Positions 9,301 to 19,623 of a stretch of 64,000 nt of DNA are shown here, in pieces. The stretch's first letter is position 1. The number at the start of each line of letters is the position of its first letter. The DNA is from Dasyornis broadbenti (taxonomy: Eukaryota; Chordata; Aves; Passeriformes; Dasyornithidae). Under the pieces are notes generated by a model. The model saw only the letters and a program-made list of their open reading frames with translations. It did no database searches and had not been told where the DNA came from. Where the stretch lies: the NCBI GenBank assembly GCA_013397935.1, contig VZRN01001317.1:248001-312000 (forward strand), given 5' to 3'. Made by a program: the position numbers and the translations under genes.

Positions 9301-12024
9301 AAACTCAACTTCTGGAAATGAAAATCTGCAGGATGCAGGGAAATCCTGGCAGCTTCCCAGTGCTGCCTCATTTGTACTTGGACACAAACTGAAAAATCTG
9401 ATTTATTCCAGTACAGAAAACATATCTGACATCACAGCAAAAAAAAACAGTGGAAGTAACTTTAGAACCAAAATCTTTGGATTCAGGACTTCAGCTTCCC
9501 TTTACCTTGAATACACTGAATGTGTCCATCTTCAGTTGTAATTGTAAATGTTTCACCTGGGTTTACCTGGACCAGAATCACCTGCAGGAAACAAAACACA
9601 AAAGAGGGGTGTGGGGTAGTGTTAAATTTTAGAAATTCTCTTGGAGGGGAAACCCCACCTCTTCAGAGACAAACAACAACAAAGCTTTGGCAACCTTGGA
9701 GTAAAAAAAGGAAGATGAGACACCGATGGGTAAAATGAGAATATTTCTTCATACATTGACATCAAATCATTATATTTTTTCTCTGGTTACTACCAGAAAT
9801 GCTTCACCTGATACACATGAAGTAAGCTTTTAATTTCAAGTTCCACGCTGTTTTTTCTGCTTTTACTAAGGCAATAAATGACCTGAGATTCACACTGCAT
9901 TCCAAGCTTTTCCCACCACCTCTGCCCTGCAGCTCCGGCAATGAAATTTATGCAGATTTGTCACTTCAGAATGCAAATAAATGTATGACTTCAATGCTAA
10001 TGAGTTTCTTGGAGTAAAGAGAGAGAAACGCTGTTAGTTGTTTAAAGCAAACTGACAATAATGGGCTGGGGATTTGCCAGGAAAAAAAAACAAAAACCCC
10101 AGGAAAAAGATTTGCTGGGGATTCAGGATTCCACAGGCAGGGATTGAACCTCAGGAAAAGGCTCTTCTTTGAGGGCAAAACTCAGAGGCAGGGAAGGGGT
10201 CCTTTGACAGATCAGAGCCTCTGAGGGTGGCACATCTTCAGAACAGGTTTCAATTAGCTCAGTTCTCAGATTCAGCTCAGGAAAGCCGAGGGAAGGATCC
10301 CAAGCAGAGTGGAGCAATCACAGGGCTGCAGCAGTTGGGAGCCTGGAATTCCAGGAATGCACAGGCAATGTCTTAGAGCCATGACTCACTGTAATTAATG
10401 AAACAAATGCAGTCCCAGCCACCTTCCAACAAGGAAAATTTCCAGGAAGTTTGAGTGTTGCTAAGGAGTGGCTCTGAGCCAAGTCAGACCCAGCGAGTGC
10501 TGAGTCCAGGAGCTGCCAATGCCTCCAGGTGTCCTGAGCACCACTCCGGGACTGGTGGCACCAGCAGAGCCAAAGCTGTTTCCAAGCATCAGCCACAGCT
10601 CTGGTTTTATCCCTTATTCATACACTTTTTGGAACCAGAAACCCTTCCAGAAAACTTCCAACTTTAGCTTCAACCTAAATCAAATTAATAAATTAACTGG
10701 AATTGGCCAAATACACAAGTTTGATTCCTGGAAACAAAACACTGTACAATAATTAAGAATTAGTCCATCCCTGTCCTCTACAGCACTGGCAGTGAAATAA
10801 TTAAAAATCTTCTGCACTAATAAAGATTCTAAGTCAAGACTCTATTTAAAAGATTCTATTTAAACTTCAAATGCATCTGCATGATACAACTCTTTTATTT
10901 TCCATTTTTTTTTAATCTCACCTGATTGCAAAGTCTCCTCCAGGTTCTAAAAATGTCACTGACTGTCACCCCCACATCCCACACACACAGCTCTGGGGAC
11001 AGGGGCCAATTAGATCTACTTGATCTCTTTTTCTCATGAAACCTGAACCACCTGAGTCACCCCCAAGCTGGGCAGGGCTGAAATTTCACCTTCTAATGCC
11101 AGAACTTCAGAAATGTCTTAGAGACTTTACTTATTTCCAGATACACTCATCAGACTTCCATTTCCAGAGTCTGAGGCAGAAAGGGAAAAGGACTTTTTCC
11201 TCTAAAAAAGTCCATTTTTCCAAGTGTACAACTGAAACAACACAGACTTTTCCTTCTTATCCGTACCAATGAGAAAGTAAAGGATATCTCATTTAAACTT
11301 TCAGCATTTATGGCCTATCAGACTTCAAAGGATGGGAAGAGCTCCCAGTATTTGTAGCACAAAGCACTCAGATCCTATAGCCGAACACCAAATTCACGTT
11401 TATTGACAGCTTACACAGCTTGGCTTTTCAAATTGTTCTGCTGCCACTTTTACCTGTATTTCTAATCCTGCCAGGGACTTCTGAAGGGTTGTGTCCAATA
11501 AAGCTCTAAAGTTTCAACGAAATACACTCAGGTTTCAGCACTGCACTGTAATTATTAATGAAGATACTCAAAACCAGGAAGCCAAGGTCTTTCCTTTCAT
11601 TTTCCTGTAATAGATTTGTTCTGCAATCCCTTGCTAATCTTTACTCATTATTTCACAGGAGTTTCAAAACATTTATTAACCCCTCCATTTTCCCTTTGAT
11701 TGTTGTCATTTGCAGCTCCATTTTAAAGCCCTCCTTTCACACCTGTCCACCAGATTAGAGCTGAGTGATTTTTTTTCCTCACTCCATTTGCACTTCTGTT
11801 TAACACCTGACGTCAGAGCTCAGAACCACATCCTTCCCCAGCTTTGCAAATCATATCAGAGGTGCCTTTTTTTTTGTGGAGCCAGGATCCCAGCTGTTCC
11901 CAGGGCTCCCAGTTCAGGGCTCACTTGCCTGCTGGATGCTGTCCCCGTTGACCATGTGAGGTAGAAGTGGCACTTCATTCAGCAGAGGTGTAGCTTCCAG
12001 GGGGGGCGGCTGGTCAGCCATCAT
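187..12024 (-). CDS. FNDC3C1: FNDC3-family protein (FNDC3C1-like), 5' 12 coding exons, partial
   Basis: Minus-strand multi-exon gene; 12 coding exons (1452 nt, 484 codons) join with every intron phase matching, and the remaining C-terminal part lies beyond base 1. FNDC3 proteins are ER/Golgi-type membrane-anchored proteins with a proline-rich N-terminus, many FN3 repeats and a C-terminal membrane segment. Seen here: residues 1-140 proline-rich, with family motifs VPMMSPNGS and NGVRRVVVVP; 140-231 basic linker with LKDRQ and NSPPSSP; FN3-1 about 247-343; FN3-2 about 350-437; FN3-3 from about 441, cut by the window edge. The start at 12024 has an in-frame TGA 12 bases upstream, and its first residues align with the family start. 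Paralog choice rests mainly on synteny with CYSLTR1 (mouse Fndc3c1 lies beside Cysltr1); FNDC3A or FNDC3B cannot be excluded from sequence alone. Family membership is near certain; the paralog is probable. Confidence 0.9.
445..566 (-). CDS. FNDC3C1: FNDC3C1 coding exon 11 (FN3-2, part)
   Basis: 122 nt, codons 386-425 plus two bases, from GKNGPFKECYYG to AAKNDIGM. It contains the second FN3 tyrosine corner (LTPSTRYSLRL). The acceptor is ATTCCAG and the donor GTAACC. Confidence 0.95.
641..705 (-). mobile_element. CR1 3'-end remnant
   Basis: CCCAGAATCCCAGACTGG followed by a shortened GGGCAGGGACA block, the reverse complement of a CR1 3' end with internal loss. Confidence 0.6.
1224..1277 (-). 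CDS. FNDC3C1: FNDC3C1 coding exon 10 (FN3-2, small exon)
   Basis: 54 nt, codons 368-385, in phase on both sides: NDNGSKITNFLLEWDE, the family's FN3-2 strand C region. The acceptor is ATTTTCAG and the donor GTAAGA. Confidence 0.95.
2104..2242 (-). CDS. FNDC3C1: FNDC3C1 coding exon 9 (end FN3-1, start FN3-2)
   Basis: 139 nt, completes Arg321 and runs to codon 367. It includes ELVSFTTESCEPDCP (end of FN3-1) and RTKNSLSLQWK (strand B of FN3-2, with its Trp). The acceptor is TGTTTAG and the donor GTAAGA. Confidence 0.95.
3322..3381 (-). CDS. FNDC3C1: FNDC3C1 coding exon 8 (FN3-1, part)
   Basis: 60 nt, completes Val301 and continues GEELTITLPDLRPATDYHA. The L-RP-T-Y pattern is the FN3 tyrosine corner. 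The acceptor is TTCACAG and the donor GTATGC. Confidence 0.95.
3640..3794 (-). CDS. FNDC3C1: FNDC3C1 coding exon 7 (FN3-1, part)
   Basis: 155 nt, codons 250-300 plus two bases. It encodes VSDIQARSAVLSW, the family signature of FN3 strands A-B, including the conserved Trp at residue 262. The acceptor is AATAG and the donor GTAAGT. Confidence 0.95.
4878..4933 (-). CDS. FNDC3C1: FNDC3C1 coding exon 6
   Basis: 56 nt, completes codon 231 and runs to 249, ending LSIGKPV. The acceptor is ATTGCAG and the donor is a perfect GTAAGT. KPV starts strand A of FN3-1, so this domain spans four exons. Confidence 0.9.
5813..6085 (-). CDS. FNDC3C1: FNDC3C1 coding exon 5 (basic linker)
   Basis: 273 nt, codons 140-230 plus one base. 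The acceptor is TTTGCAG and the donor GTAGGT. It encodes SHGRTNFIQRDERS, a short basic helix EHLKKRLKDRQ, NKLNSPPSSP and a Gly/Lys/Gln-rich low-complexity tail. This is the linker ahead of the first FN3 domain in the family. Confidence 0.95.
6992..7160 (-). CDS. FNDC3C1: FNDC3C1 coding exon 4 (Pro/His-rich)
   Basis: 169 nt, codons 84-139 plus one base. The acceptor is CGGCAG and the donor GTGAGA. It encodes NGVRRVVVVP, then a short Pro/His-rich stretch and GTGELPPQFIHQHPP. Base 7089 is an N within a His or Gln codon (CAN). From recall of human FNDC3A, the segment between EFHP and the GTGEL block is about 20 residues shorter here, so the N may mark a collapsed GC-rich stretch. Confidence 0.9.
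7248..7402 (-). mobile_element. CR1 3'-end fragment
   Basis: Reverse complement of the CR1 tail: CACAGAATCCCAGGATGG, GGGCAGGGACACC, GGCTGCTCCAAGCCCC. It lies in the intron right of exon 4. Confidence 0.9.
8564..8640 (-). CDS. FNDC3C1: FNDC3C1 coding exon 3
   Basis: 77 nt, completes codon 58 and runs to 83. The acceptor is CCCCAG and the donor GTACAT. It encodes GPAHVPMMSPNGS and FVPPGYVSQ, the most recognisable N-terminal motif of the FNDC3 family. Confidence 0.95.
9506..9581 (-). CDS. FNDC3C1: FNDC3C1 coding exon 2
   Basis: 76 nt, codons 33-57 plus the first base of 58. The acceptor is CCTGCAG and the donor GTAAAG. It encodes the invariant family block VILVQVNPGE followed by TEDGHIQCIQ. 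Confidence 0.95.
11929..12024 (-). CDS. FNDC3C1: FNDC3C1 coding exon 1 (start codon exon)
   Basis: Codons 1-32, beginning MMADQPPPLE and ending DSIQQ, phase 0. The first ATG is at 12024-12022, with a second Met directly after. The following intron begins GCAAGTGAG instead of GT. The next exon opens with GTG ATT CTG (VIL), exactly what the family has after QQ, so only the GC donor keeps the frame. The nearest GT would add four bases and shift it. Confidence 0.9.
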
Positions 12025-12064
12025 TTCTTGGGATCACTCATGGACAACTGCTCACCTCAACCAC
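12025..12064 (-). promoter_or_regulatory. FNDC3C1: Probable 5'-UTR part of FNDC3C1 start exon, with a 6-codon uORF
   Basis: The best acceptor upstream of the start is a pyrimidine-rich tract ending GGAGCAG, putting the exon edge at 12064; a second possible edge is 12047. Either way the leader includes an ATG at 12041 opening a six-codon reading frame that stops at TGA 12023-12021, overlapping the main ATG. Such short overlapping uORFs often lower translation of the main frame; that effect is inferred here. Confidence 0.55.
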
Positions 12065-12641
12065 CTGCTCCAAGAAAATGCAGGGATAAGGTCAGATCCA
12101 GCTCTCTCCCCTCCTTAAATCACTGTTTGTTTGTTTGATAAACTCCCCTTGAGGGTCCCTGCCAACTCAGAATATTCCGAGTGCACCCAAATAGTCCAAT
12201 ATTGCCCTGTTTTTCACTTTTACCTCCTTTCATGTAAGCAATAAATATCCTTCTCCCAAAATTCTCCCCTTTAGTTATCAGGAATATTCGGCTTACCATG
12301 CCATGAGTGCTGAAATTGGTGCCTCAGCACAGCAATTACACAGCAGAGGAATTTACATTTATACATCAATTTATTCCTAAATTTGCACTTCAAATTCCTA
12401 AACTGCTTGAAGTCCAGAACCCAAGCTTTAGGTTAAATAACGCACCTACCACATTTACATTTTAGTGATGACCAAAAAACCACCAAACCACGCAATTTCT
12501 CCAATACAGAGTCTGACACAGTGAAAACAAAGCTTAAGAGAACACAAAAACCCCACTTTGCCCCCAAGTCTTTGACCAAGCACCATGGAGAAATGTGTAT
12601 GGAAAAGTGCTGCAGAGTCGTGGGCTTTCAGGGAATAATCT

Positions 12642-12703
12642 GTAATTAGAGCAAGTCAAAATACACATGATACAAATTAATTATAGTAATTAGAGCAAGT
12701 CAA
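12642..12703. repeat. 18-bp direct repeat, 44 bp apart
   Basis: GTAATTAGAGCAAGTCAA occurs at 12642 and again at 12686. Confidence 0.85.
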
Positions 12704-13865
12704 GCTACAAACTCCAAATGGTACGGAATTTTCAGTGTATAGTTAATCCAGCATCCATAAAAAGCACAAGATAACAGGATACAGGAAATGCTGACACTTC
12801 CTTCTCCTTTCCCATTACCTCCCATAAACCAGAAGGCAAAATGTGGTTAGGAGGATCCAAGTCCTTAAAAATAAAAAGCAAACCACGAAACACCTCCCTA
12901 AATCTGTGCATGAACCAAGTCAGGCTGCTCGAAAGTGTCAAATCCTTCTTCAATTCTCCACCAGCAGCACGGAAAGGGGAGTGTTTGGGCAAGAAAAAAG
13001 AGGAAAACTGATTAATTCTGTACCTGTGGGACTGAATTTCCAACAGACGAGCAACAGTAGGAGAAATATCATACAATTAATATAATTTTTCCTGGTTTTA
13101 ACTGATTTTGTACAGAAAAATCTGTAATAAAGCTGAGATTACAAAGATTTTTCCTGTGTTATCAAGACAAGGCAAAGGAGCTGGTGGAATCCACTGATAA
13201 AACCCCCATTCCTTCTTTGCAAAAGCATCTCAAAGTAAGATACAATCACACAGCCACAAAATGCAGCACAACAACTCCTCAAGCCTTCCCAAAACCCAGC
13301 TCCTTTCACAAGGAAATTGTTTTCCAGGGCTGCTCCAGTAACAATTTTAAGCCAAACATCACTGCAAGGTGCAAGGGCTGGACAGGACCTCAAAGATCAA
13401 ATTTGCATCAGGTTTGGCCTAAACACACTTAATAAATACACTTAACTGCCTTAGCGTGGTATTTATTTCCTGAATAAAATAATCTCCTTTTTGTCAGGTT
13501 TGGAATAGCCTCTGCCAAGGACACAAACTTTAATTATTCCACTTAAAAATCCCTGCCTGGAATGGTAAAATTCAGGCAAAGGTTTCTTCCTCTACACTTC
13601 TCCCTTTTTTTGAGGTCAGATCTAAGCCTTAAGAGCCAAAACAGGAATTCACTATACACAGGCAAAATGAAAATTCTTTTTTTTTTTTTTTTTTATATCT
13701 GCATATGAATCTCCAGAATCTCTGAATCTCAAAGAAAACAGAAATTAGTACTTAAAATAAAGGGGAAACCCCTTAACCAAAAAGGCAACTCCATCTGCAC
13801 TCAAATTCAACTACCCCAAATAAGCAGCTGCAGAAAAACGTGTTCTGAAAGAGGGCCCAAAGGCA

Positions 13866-13949
13866 CCTGCAACTTTAAATAAAGGTTCAGAGTTTCTTTG
13901 CTCATCCCCTGCGACTTTAAATAAAGGTTCAGAGTTTCTCTGCTCACCC
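13866..13949. repeat. 42-bp tandem duplication
   Basis: Two adjacent copies starting at 13866 and 13908, sharing ACTTTAAATAAAGGTTCAG and differing at a few bases. Confidence 0.85.
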
Positions 13950-14867
13950 TCTGCCTTGGCTGAATTTAATTCTCTCTTTAGGACAAATTGTAGAGCAGAG
14001 CCCCAACATCCCCGTGGTTTTTAGAACCCTTCATCTCCCGCCTAATGACACAGGGAGAATTTAATTTACATGGACACCTCCACACACTTTCTGCTTGCTT
14101 AGTGCTGTAAATTTATTCTTCAGAGGAAGAATTTAATGTTTGGAGTATAAGGAAACAATTGATTTTAAACAGTTAATGATAAACTCCAAAAATAGCCAAT
14201 TTTGTGTTTTAGCAGCAATGGCCATACGGTCAGAGAAAATGGAAGTAGTGATAGAAACAAAACCATTTATAGAGGTTTTTGGGCAGTTTCACCTGGCTCA
14301 GAACGTTGGTATTTCCCTGTGCAGCTGGGCTGGCATGGCTGCAAGTGGCAGAACTGAGGACAAAGAGGGATGTCCTGACAGACTGGGAAAAAACAAGTTA
14401 TTTTGGTTTTTGAGCACTGCTTCATTCCTTGAAAATACTGATAAGAACAGCAAAAGACACCCTGCCCTCCAAGGGAACACAGTCAATGAATGTGGGACTC
14501 AACTCCTCCCCACTTTAACAGGTAAAACTTTTCCAGAGAAATAAATCTACAGATTCACCTCCCCAAAGTCTCCATTTCACTTGAGGAAGTAGGTGGTATT
14601 TGGGTAAATAAAAAGAGAATTCCTGAAAAGTTATTACATACTCAGCACAATTTCCTGCAAAACAAAACAAAGACAGGGCTCTATCTTGAAAAGCCATTTC
14701 CCAACACCCTCCCACGGCTGGGCTGGAGCAGGGAATCCAGCCCTGCTCGGCCCTCCCTGCAAGGCAAGGCTGCTCCCAAGGCAAAGGTGGAGGAAACCAC
14801 CACAGGGGCAGAGAGAAGATTCCAGGATCCTGAACCCACCTCCGTCCACACTCCCATAGTCAGGGCA

Positions 14868-15412
14868 TCATGGAATCCCAGGACAGTTTGGGTTGGAAGG
14901 GACCTTAAATCCCATCCAGTGCCATCCCTGCCACGGGCAGGGACACTTCTCACTATCCCAGGTTGCTCCAAGCCCTGTCCAACCTGGCCTTAGACACTTC
15001 CAGGGATCCAGGGGCAGCCACAGCTTCTCTGGGCAGCCTGTGCCAAGGCCTCCCCACCCTCACAAGGAATTCCCAATATCCCATCTAACCCAAAGAAAGT
15101 GGGAAGCCATTCCCCCTTGTGCTGTGCCTCCATCTCTTGTCCCAAGTCCCTCTCCAGCTCTCCTGGAGACCCTTTAGGCACTGGCAGGGGCTCTGAGATC
15201 TCCCTGGAGCCTTCTCCACGTGAACACCCCCAGCTCTCCCAGCCTGGCTCCAGAGCAGAGGGGCTCCAGCCCTCGGAGCAGCTCTGTGGCCTCCTCTGGA
15301 CTGGCTCCAGCAGCTTCAGGTCCTTCCTCTGCTGGGCCCTAGGGCTGGAGGCAGCTCTGCAGGTGGGGTCTCACATGAGCGGGGCAGAGGGGCAGAATCC
15401 CCCCTTTCCTCC
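14868..15412 (-). mobile_element. CR1 fragment, 3' ~545 bp
   Basis: Longest CR1 copy in the window. It carries the tail, the CTGGGCAGCCTGTGCC block and the CCAGCTCTCCCAGCCTGGC block near the end of the CR1 reading frame. Reading frames crossing it are CR1-derived or antisense. Confidence 0.9.
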
Positions 15413-15786
15413 TGCCCATGGTGGGAACGAGCCCTGGAATCTGGGGGTTCTGGGTGCCAGGGCATGTCCGGCCTCTCCTTTATCAAACACTCCCAAGTTC
15501 CCACGTCTCACATCACCCCTAAAACTGTCAGTAACTCCAGGCTTCCTCTAAACTCTTGGATTTACCCCAAACCAAGTCAACTTGCAGAGGCAAACACAGC
15601 TGGGGGGCTGTTCATGGCCCAGAAGGAACAACCCACCCACAGGGAGAACTGCATCAAAAAGCTGCTTGGTCCCTAAAGCCACTTTATTCCATCAAATCTC
15701 AGGAAGAGCAGCTCAAACTGCTTTTGCCACGATCTGCTTTCGGCAGTGAGGGATTTATCATAACCAGGAACTATTCAAGTGGTCAG

Positions 15787-15855
15787 AAAAAAAAAAAAAA
15801 AAAAAAAAANNNNNNNNNNNNNNNNNNNNNNNNNNNNNNNNNNNNNNNNNNNNNN
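15787..15855. other. Poly-A run followed by assembly gap
   Basis: 23 A residues (15787-15809) run directly into 46 N (15810-15855) and then A-rich sequence. The gap is a homopolymer failure. I see no gene upstream that would make the A-run a retrocopy tail. Confidence 0.9.
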
Positions 15856-17038
15856 AAAGGAAAAAAGTAGAGCCTGGGAATTCACAGGCTGCACTGACAT
15901 TAAAGATGAGCTAATACACTAAATCTTAAATTCTAGACTAAATATAAGCAAGAAAAATCCCATCTGGAAGCATTAAAGCCTAGGCAAATTTTGTAATTTA
16001 TAGGAATAAACTGAAGTTTAGTGACTCATTAAATATGAATCAATAGCAGAATTTATAGAGGTGTCTTTACAGCTTTGTCACCCTGTCCTGAAGATTTTTG
16101 ACGCAGTGTGGAATTAAACAGATTAAATTTTAGAAAGGTTACATTCTGCAAGGATACTCCTGGCCTGATTCACTTCTTTGCAGTGGTTTCTATTACACAT
16201 CAGCTAAAGGTCATTCCCAAACCTGGGTTGAACTGAGGGATGAATTCAGCCCACAGAGCATGAGAGCTATAAAAATACAAAATAATTGGGATTAATCATC
16301 CCAGAAATCAACCCGAAGCTAAAAGAAGTGATAGTGGGTAACACATTTTGAAGTTAAATAGCTTGAGCTTTTGTTTTCAAAGATTACTCAAACACACACA
16401 TGTAAAAAACTGAAATATAGCAATTTTTCACAACAAAACACATTTTAAACTAAATAAATCCAATCCATATTGTAAAAATGGATCATTAAAAAGGAGAAGT
16501 GCTCTGGAGCAATTCAACAGTCTCACATAACATGGTCTCTCATGTTCCCATGCTCAAAACGAGGCAACATTTCCATGAACACTCTCAGCCTACAAAGGCT
16601 TCTAAGAAAAACAGAAAATCTCCAGGACTGCCCTTCCAGCAAACAATTCCCGTGCTCAGCGGCTGGGCCTGACCTCACTTCCTTCCATAGTAAAAATGCC
16701 GAGCCTCTGGAAGACTCCAGCATTGGCCTTCCCTTTGCTCCGGCCCAAATTCCTCCCCGGCAGAGCTGCTGGAGCCCGGCCAGCTCCCGAGGAGCTGCTC
16801 AGTGTTCATTGATTCCGGGCTCCGATTTCCATGGAAAACAGCTCTTCAGCTCCCTGACGGATGGAGCGGAGCAAAGGGAGCTCGGGAGGGCTGTCTGATA
16901 TGGGATCATCCCGCCTCAAGTCTGGAAAGCATCAGGGATTCACACGAGACAGTCGGAAATGCTAAAATTGTCTCCAATGGTTCAGATCCAAAGTGGAATG
17001 ATGAGTAATTCCAGGGCACGGGGGCAGTTACAGACAAA

Positions 17039-17085
17039 TGGTTGGAGCTGGGGATCTTAGAGGTCTTTTCCAACCTTAATGACTC
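17039..17085 (+). mobile_element. CR1 terminal fragment
   Basis: About 45 bp resembling a CR1 3' end (GGTCTTTTCCAACCTTAATGA). Confidence 0.55.
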
Positions 17086-18961
17086 CATAAATGTTTAGTA
17101 AACTCCTGGGAAGAACTCCCAGGGTTTCTAAGCCTCCTTTAGCCATTTCCAACATGCAGCTTGGGAGGAGGCATCACTTCAGCTCTGTCACTTCCACTTG
17201 AATGACACAGGAGAACGAACTCCAAAATTATCACAGCAGTATCTGGAAGAAGCGTTATGGCCAGAAGAATTTTCCTGGATAAACACATCACTCCTGTTTT
17301 ATCAAGAGCTTTTGGAGCAGTCACCAGTAATTCACGATTTACAGAGGTGTTTCTCTTTAGGCACTAACAACGAATTTACAAGCATTTATTGCAGGGCATG
17401 AAAGAACAAAAAGGTTGTGTATTTATTAACTGTAATATAAAAACAAAAAGAAAAATTTAATAAACTGAAAAAATAACTTTTTCATTGGCATTGTATCCTT
17501 TAGCCATGTTAACAGAATGTGAGATTATCTACCATGCAAATGTGACACAGTGTCATGGATTTAGCTAGTCTCAAAATTCCTGCTGTCTCACATTAAAGTA
17601 TCTTCCTATTTTATTAAAAATCTCTCTCCAGGAAGATCTCACACAGACTAAATGAGAGGAACACTGCAGTCAGGAATGGATCAGCTTCATTCCACTGTCC
17701 AGAGCAGAAACCAAACAGATTTCATAAGCAGTGAAAAATAAGTTTATAATCCCAGACAGAAGTTGTCCCAAAGGCTGGATTTTCATTACAGTAAGTGCTG
17801 GATTTAAGATGAGAAAGTTCCTATTCCAAGGAGCTTAATACTTAAATTGAGACTTCTTTTTTTTAAATACAGCACGGCTGAGTTAGAAAGAACAATGTGT
17901 CCAGGAAGGAGAGCCTGAAATTCAGCAGAAACTTCCTGATTTCCAGGTTCAGTGCCTTATGCAACCTGTCAGCCTGATCCTAAGTTTTCATTTACTGCAT
18001 GAAATAAACGACACTAATATTGCTCTTTACTAAAAGCAATATTGTATAAACACCTAAAGCTTTAATTACACCTTTTTACACTGACAGAATTACTAATTAG
18101 TATTACAAATACTATAAAATATACAAAACTATAGCAAATATATTTTCTCTGAGTGAGGGGGAAAAACCCATATTCTCTGATAAAGAATATTATTTGTTAC
18201 TGCCATGCCTTAAAATCCAGATCTCCTACAAACTGAGGCTCTGAGTAATTTACACACACTCTACACTACTGTCAGTTCAATTTTCCATCACTCAGCTCCA
18301 AAGGCTGTTAAAAAGAACAACCACAGAGCCAACCCAAAGCCATCCCCAACCCCAGGCTAAGGAATAACCTTGTCAAAAAGATCCAGCCTTAATTATGACT
18401 TCTCAAAAACCCAGATATGCCTCATGCAATTCTGAAGCAGGAAAAATTGGGGAAAAAGACCCAAGCTGCCCTCTCCCACCCAAGTTTTTCAAATAAACAG
18501 CAATAACGAGATGTTGAAGGTACCATCCTGATCCTAAAATAGTTTGTGCCACAGGACCACACGTGAGATCTGCTGGGTGCGCTGGGTTTACTTTGAGCAA
18601 GATTAAGGCAAGGAGAGATTGAACAGAAGCTCAGTTATAGCCTGAGCTCTGGAGGGACCACCCCCACTCCATAGGTCATCTGTTCCCCACTAAATCCATG
18701 TTTTGATTAAAATCCTGGAAATTATTTATAACGACCCCCGAGGGAATTAGGCCAGCAGCATCTTGTGGGAAGTTTGGCTTCCAGCCAGGAGGGCAACACA
18801 GCATTGAGCCTGAAAATGTTCCTCGTGGTTTACCCAACAAATGGGCTCAAATATTCTGAATATTGACAGAGCCCGATCCAGGGATGGCTTTAACCTAGGT
18901 GAGGCCTGTGACCTCAGGAAAACAACAAAAAAAAAAACCTCAACAGAATTCCACCCCAGCT

Positions 18962-18977
18962 CCACACACACACACAG
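18962..18977. repeat. Short (CA)n microsatellite
   Basis: Run of about seven CA units. Confidence 0.8.
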
Positions 18978-19588
18978 GACAAGGTTTCCACACTCTGCTC
19001 CAAGTGTTTGCTTTTAGCACCTAACAAATTACAGAAAGATTTTTAATTAAGTATTAATGCTCATCTCTCAGGCCACTGTGAAACCTCAATGCTCCTAAAA
19101 TTCTCCCTGGAGGAGGATTAAGATTGGGATGGAAGCCTTCATTTCCCAGACACCAAAATCCCTAAAACCACCCAGAAAAGCAGATCCAACACACCAAGGC
19201 CAGGTGAGCTCCAACCTGAGAGATCCTATCAACTTTCATCCTCCCTCATCCCTCGGGATCAGGTTCCTGAGGGACTGTGCCAGGAAAGCAATCAAACAAT
19301 TGTCCCCTGCACCCTTCCACAGCACTCCCCCAGCAATTCAGCATTTTTTTTCCAGCCTGAAACTCCATCGCTTTGGGATTCCAGGGGACAGATAGGCCAG
19401 TGCCCACCTTCCAGGCTTACACATGTTTTTCCGGGGGGCTGCACAACTTCCTGCTGCTCTTCCCAAGGAAAAACTCCATTAGGAAGAGCTGGGAAGAAAA
19501 GCTCTGTCAGTGCCCAGAATGCATTAGATTTGATTTGAGTTGCTATTTAATATTATGCTCACATTAAGGCCATGTCTGCCCTCAGGAG

Positions 19589-19623
19589 ACTCAGGAGGCC
19601 TGTATTCACTCAGGAGGCCTGTA
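19589..19623. repeat. 19-bp tandem duplication
   Basis: ACTCAGGAGGCCTGTA repeats at 19589 and 19608. Confidence 0.8.

Larger units (their letters stand above)
362..11928 (-). other. FNDC3C1 introns between coding exons
   Basis: The eleven introns between the listed exons are AT-rich single-copy sequence. Apart from two CR1 remnants (641-705 and 7248-7402) I see no other gene, RNA or mobile element in them. The largest is 9.58-11.93 kb, and it starts with the non-canonical GC donor. Confidence 0.7.

Noticed and set aside
11918..11930. A GT donor four bases into the apparent intron after FNDC3C1 exon 1
   Set aside because: It would shift the frame relative to exon 2; the GC donor with a CAG|GCAAGT context restores the conserved QQ-VIL junction.
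15099..15551. 150-codon plus-strand ORF
   Set aside because: Lies over the reverse complement of a CR1 fragment, as do several others near 46.7-47.1 kb and 59.3-59.5 kb.
15787..15809. Processed pseudogene tail at the poly-A run
   Set aside because: No gene-like sequence or target-site duplication is visible upstream, and the gap hides the other side.
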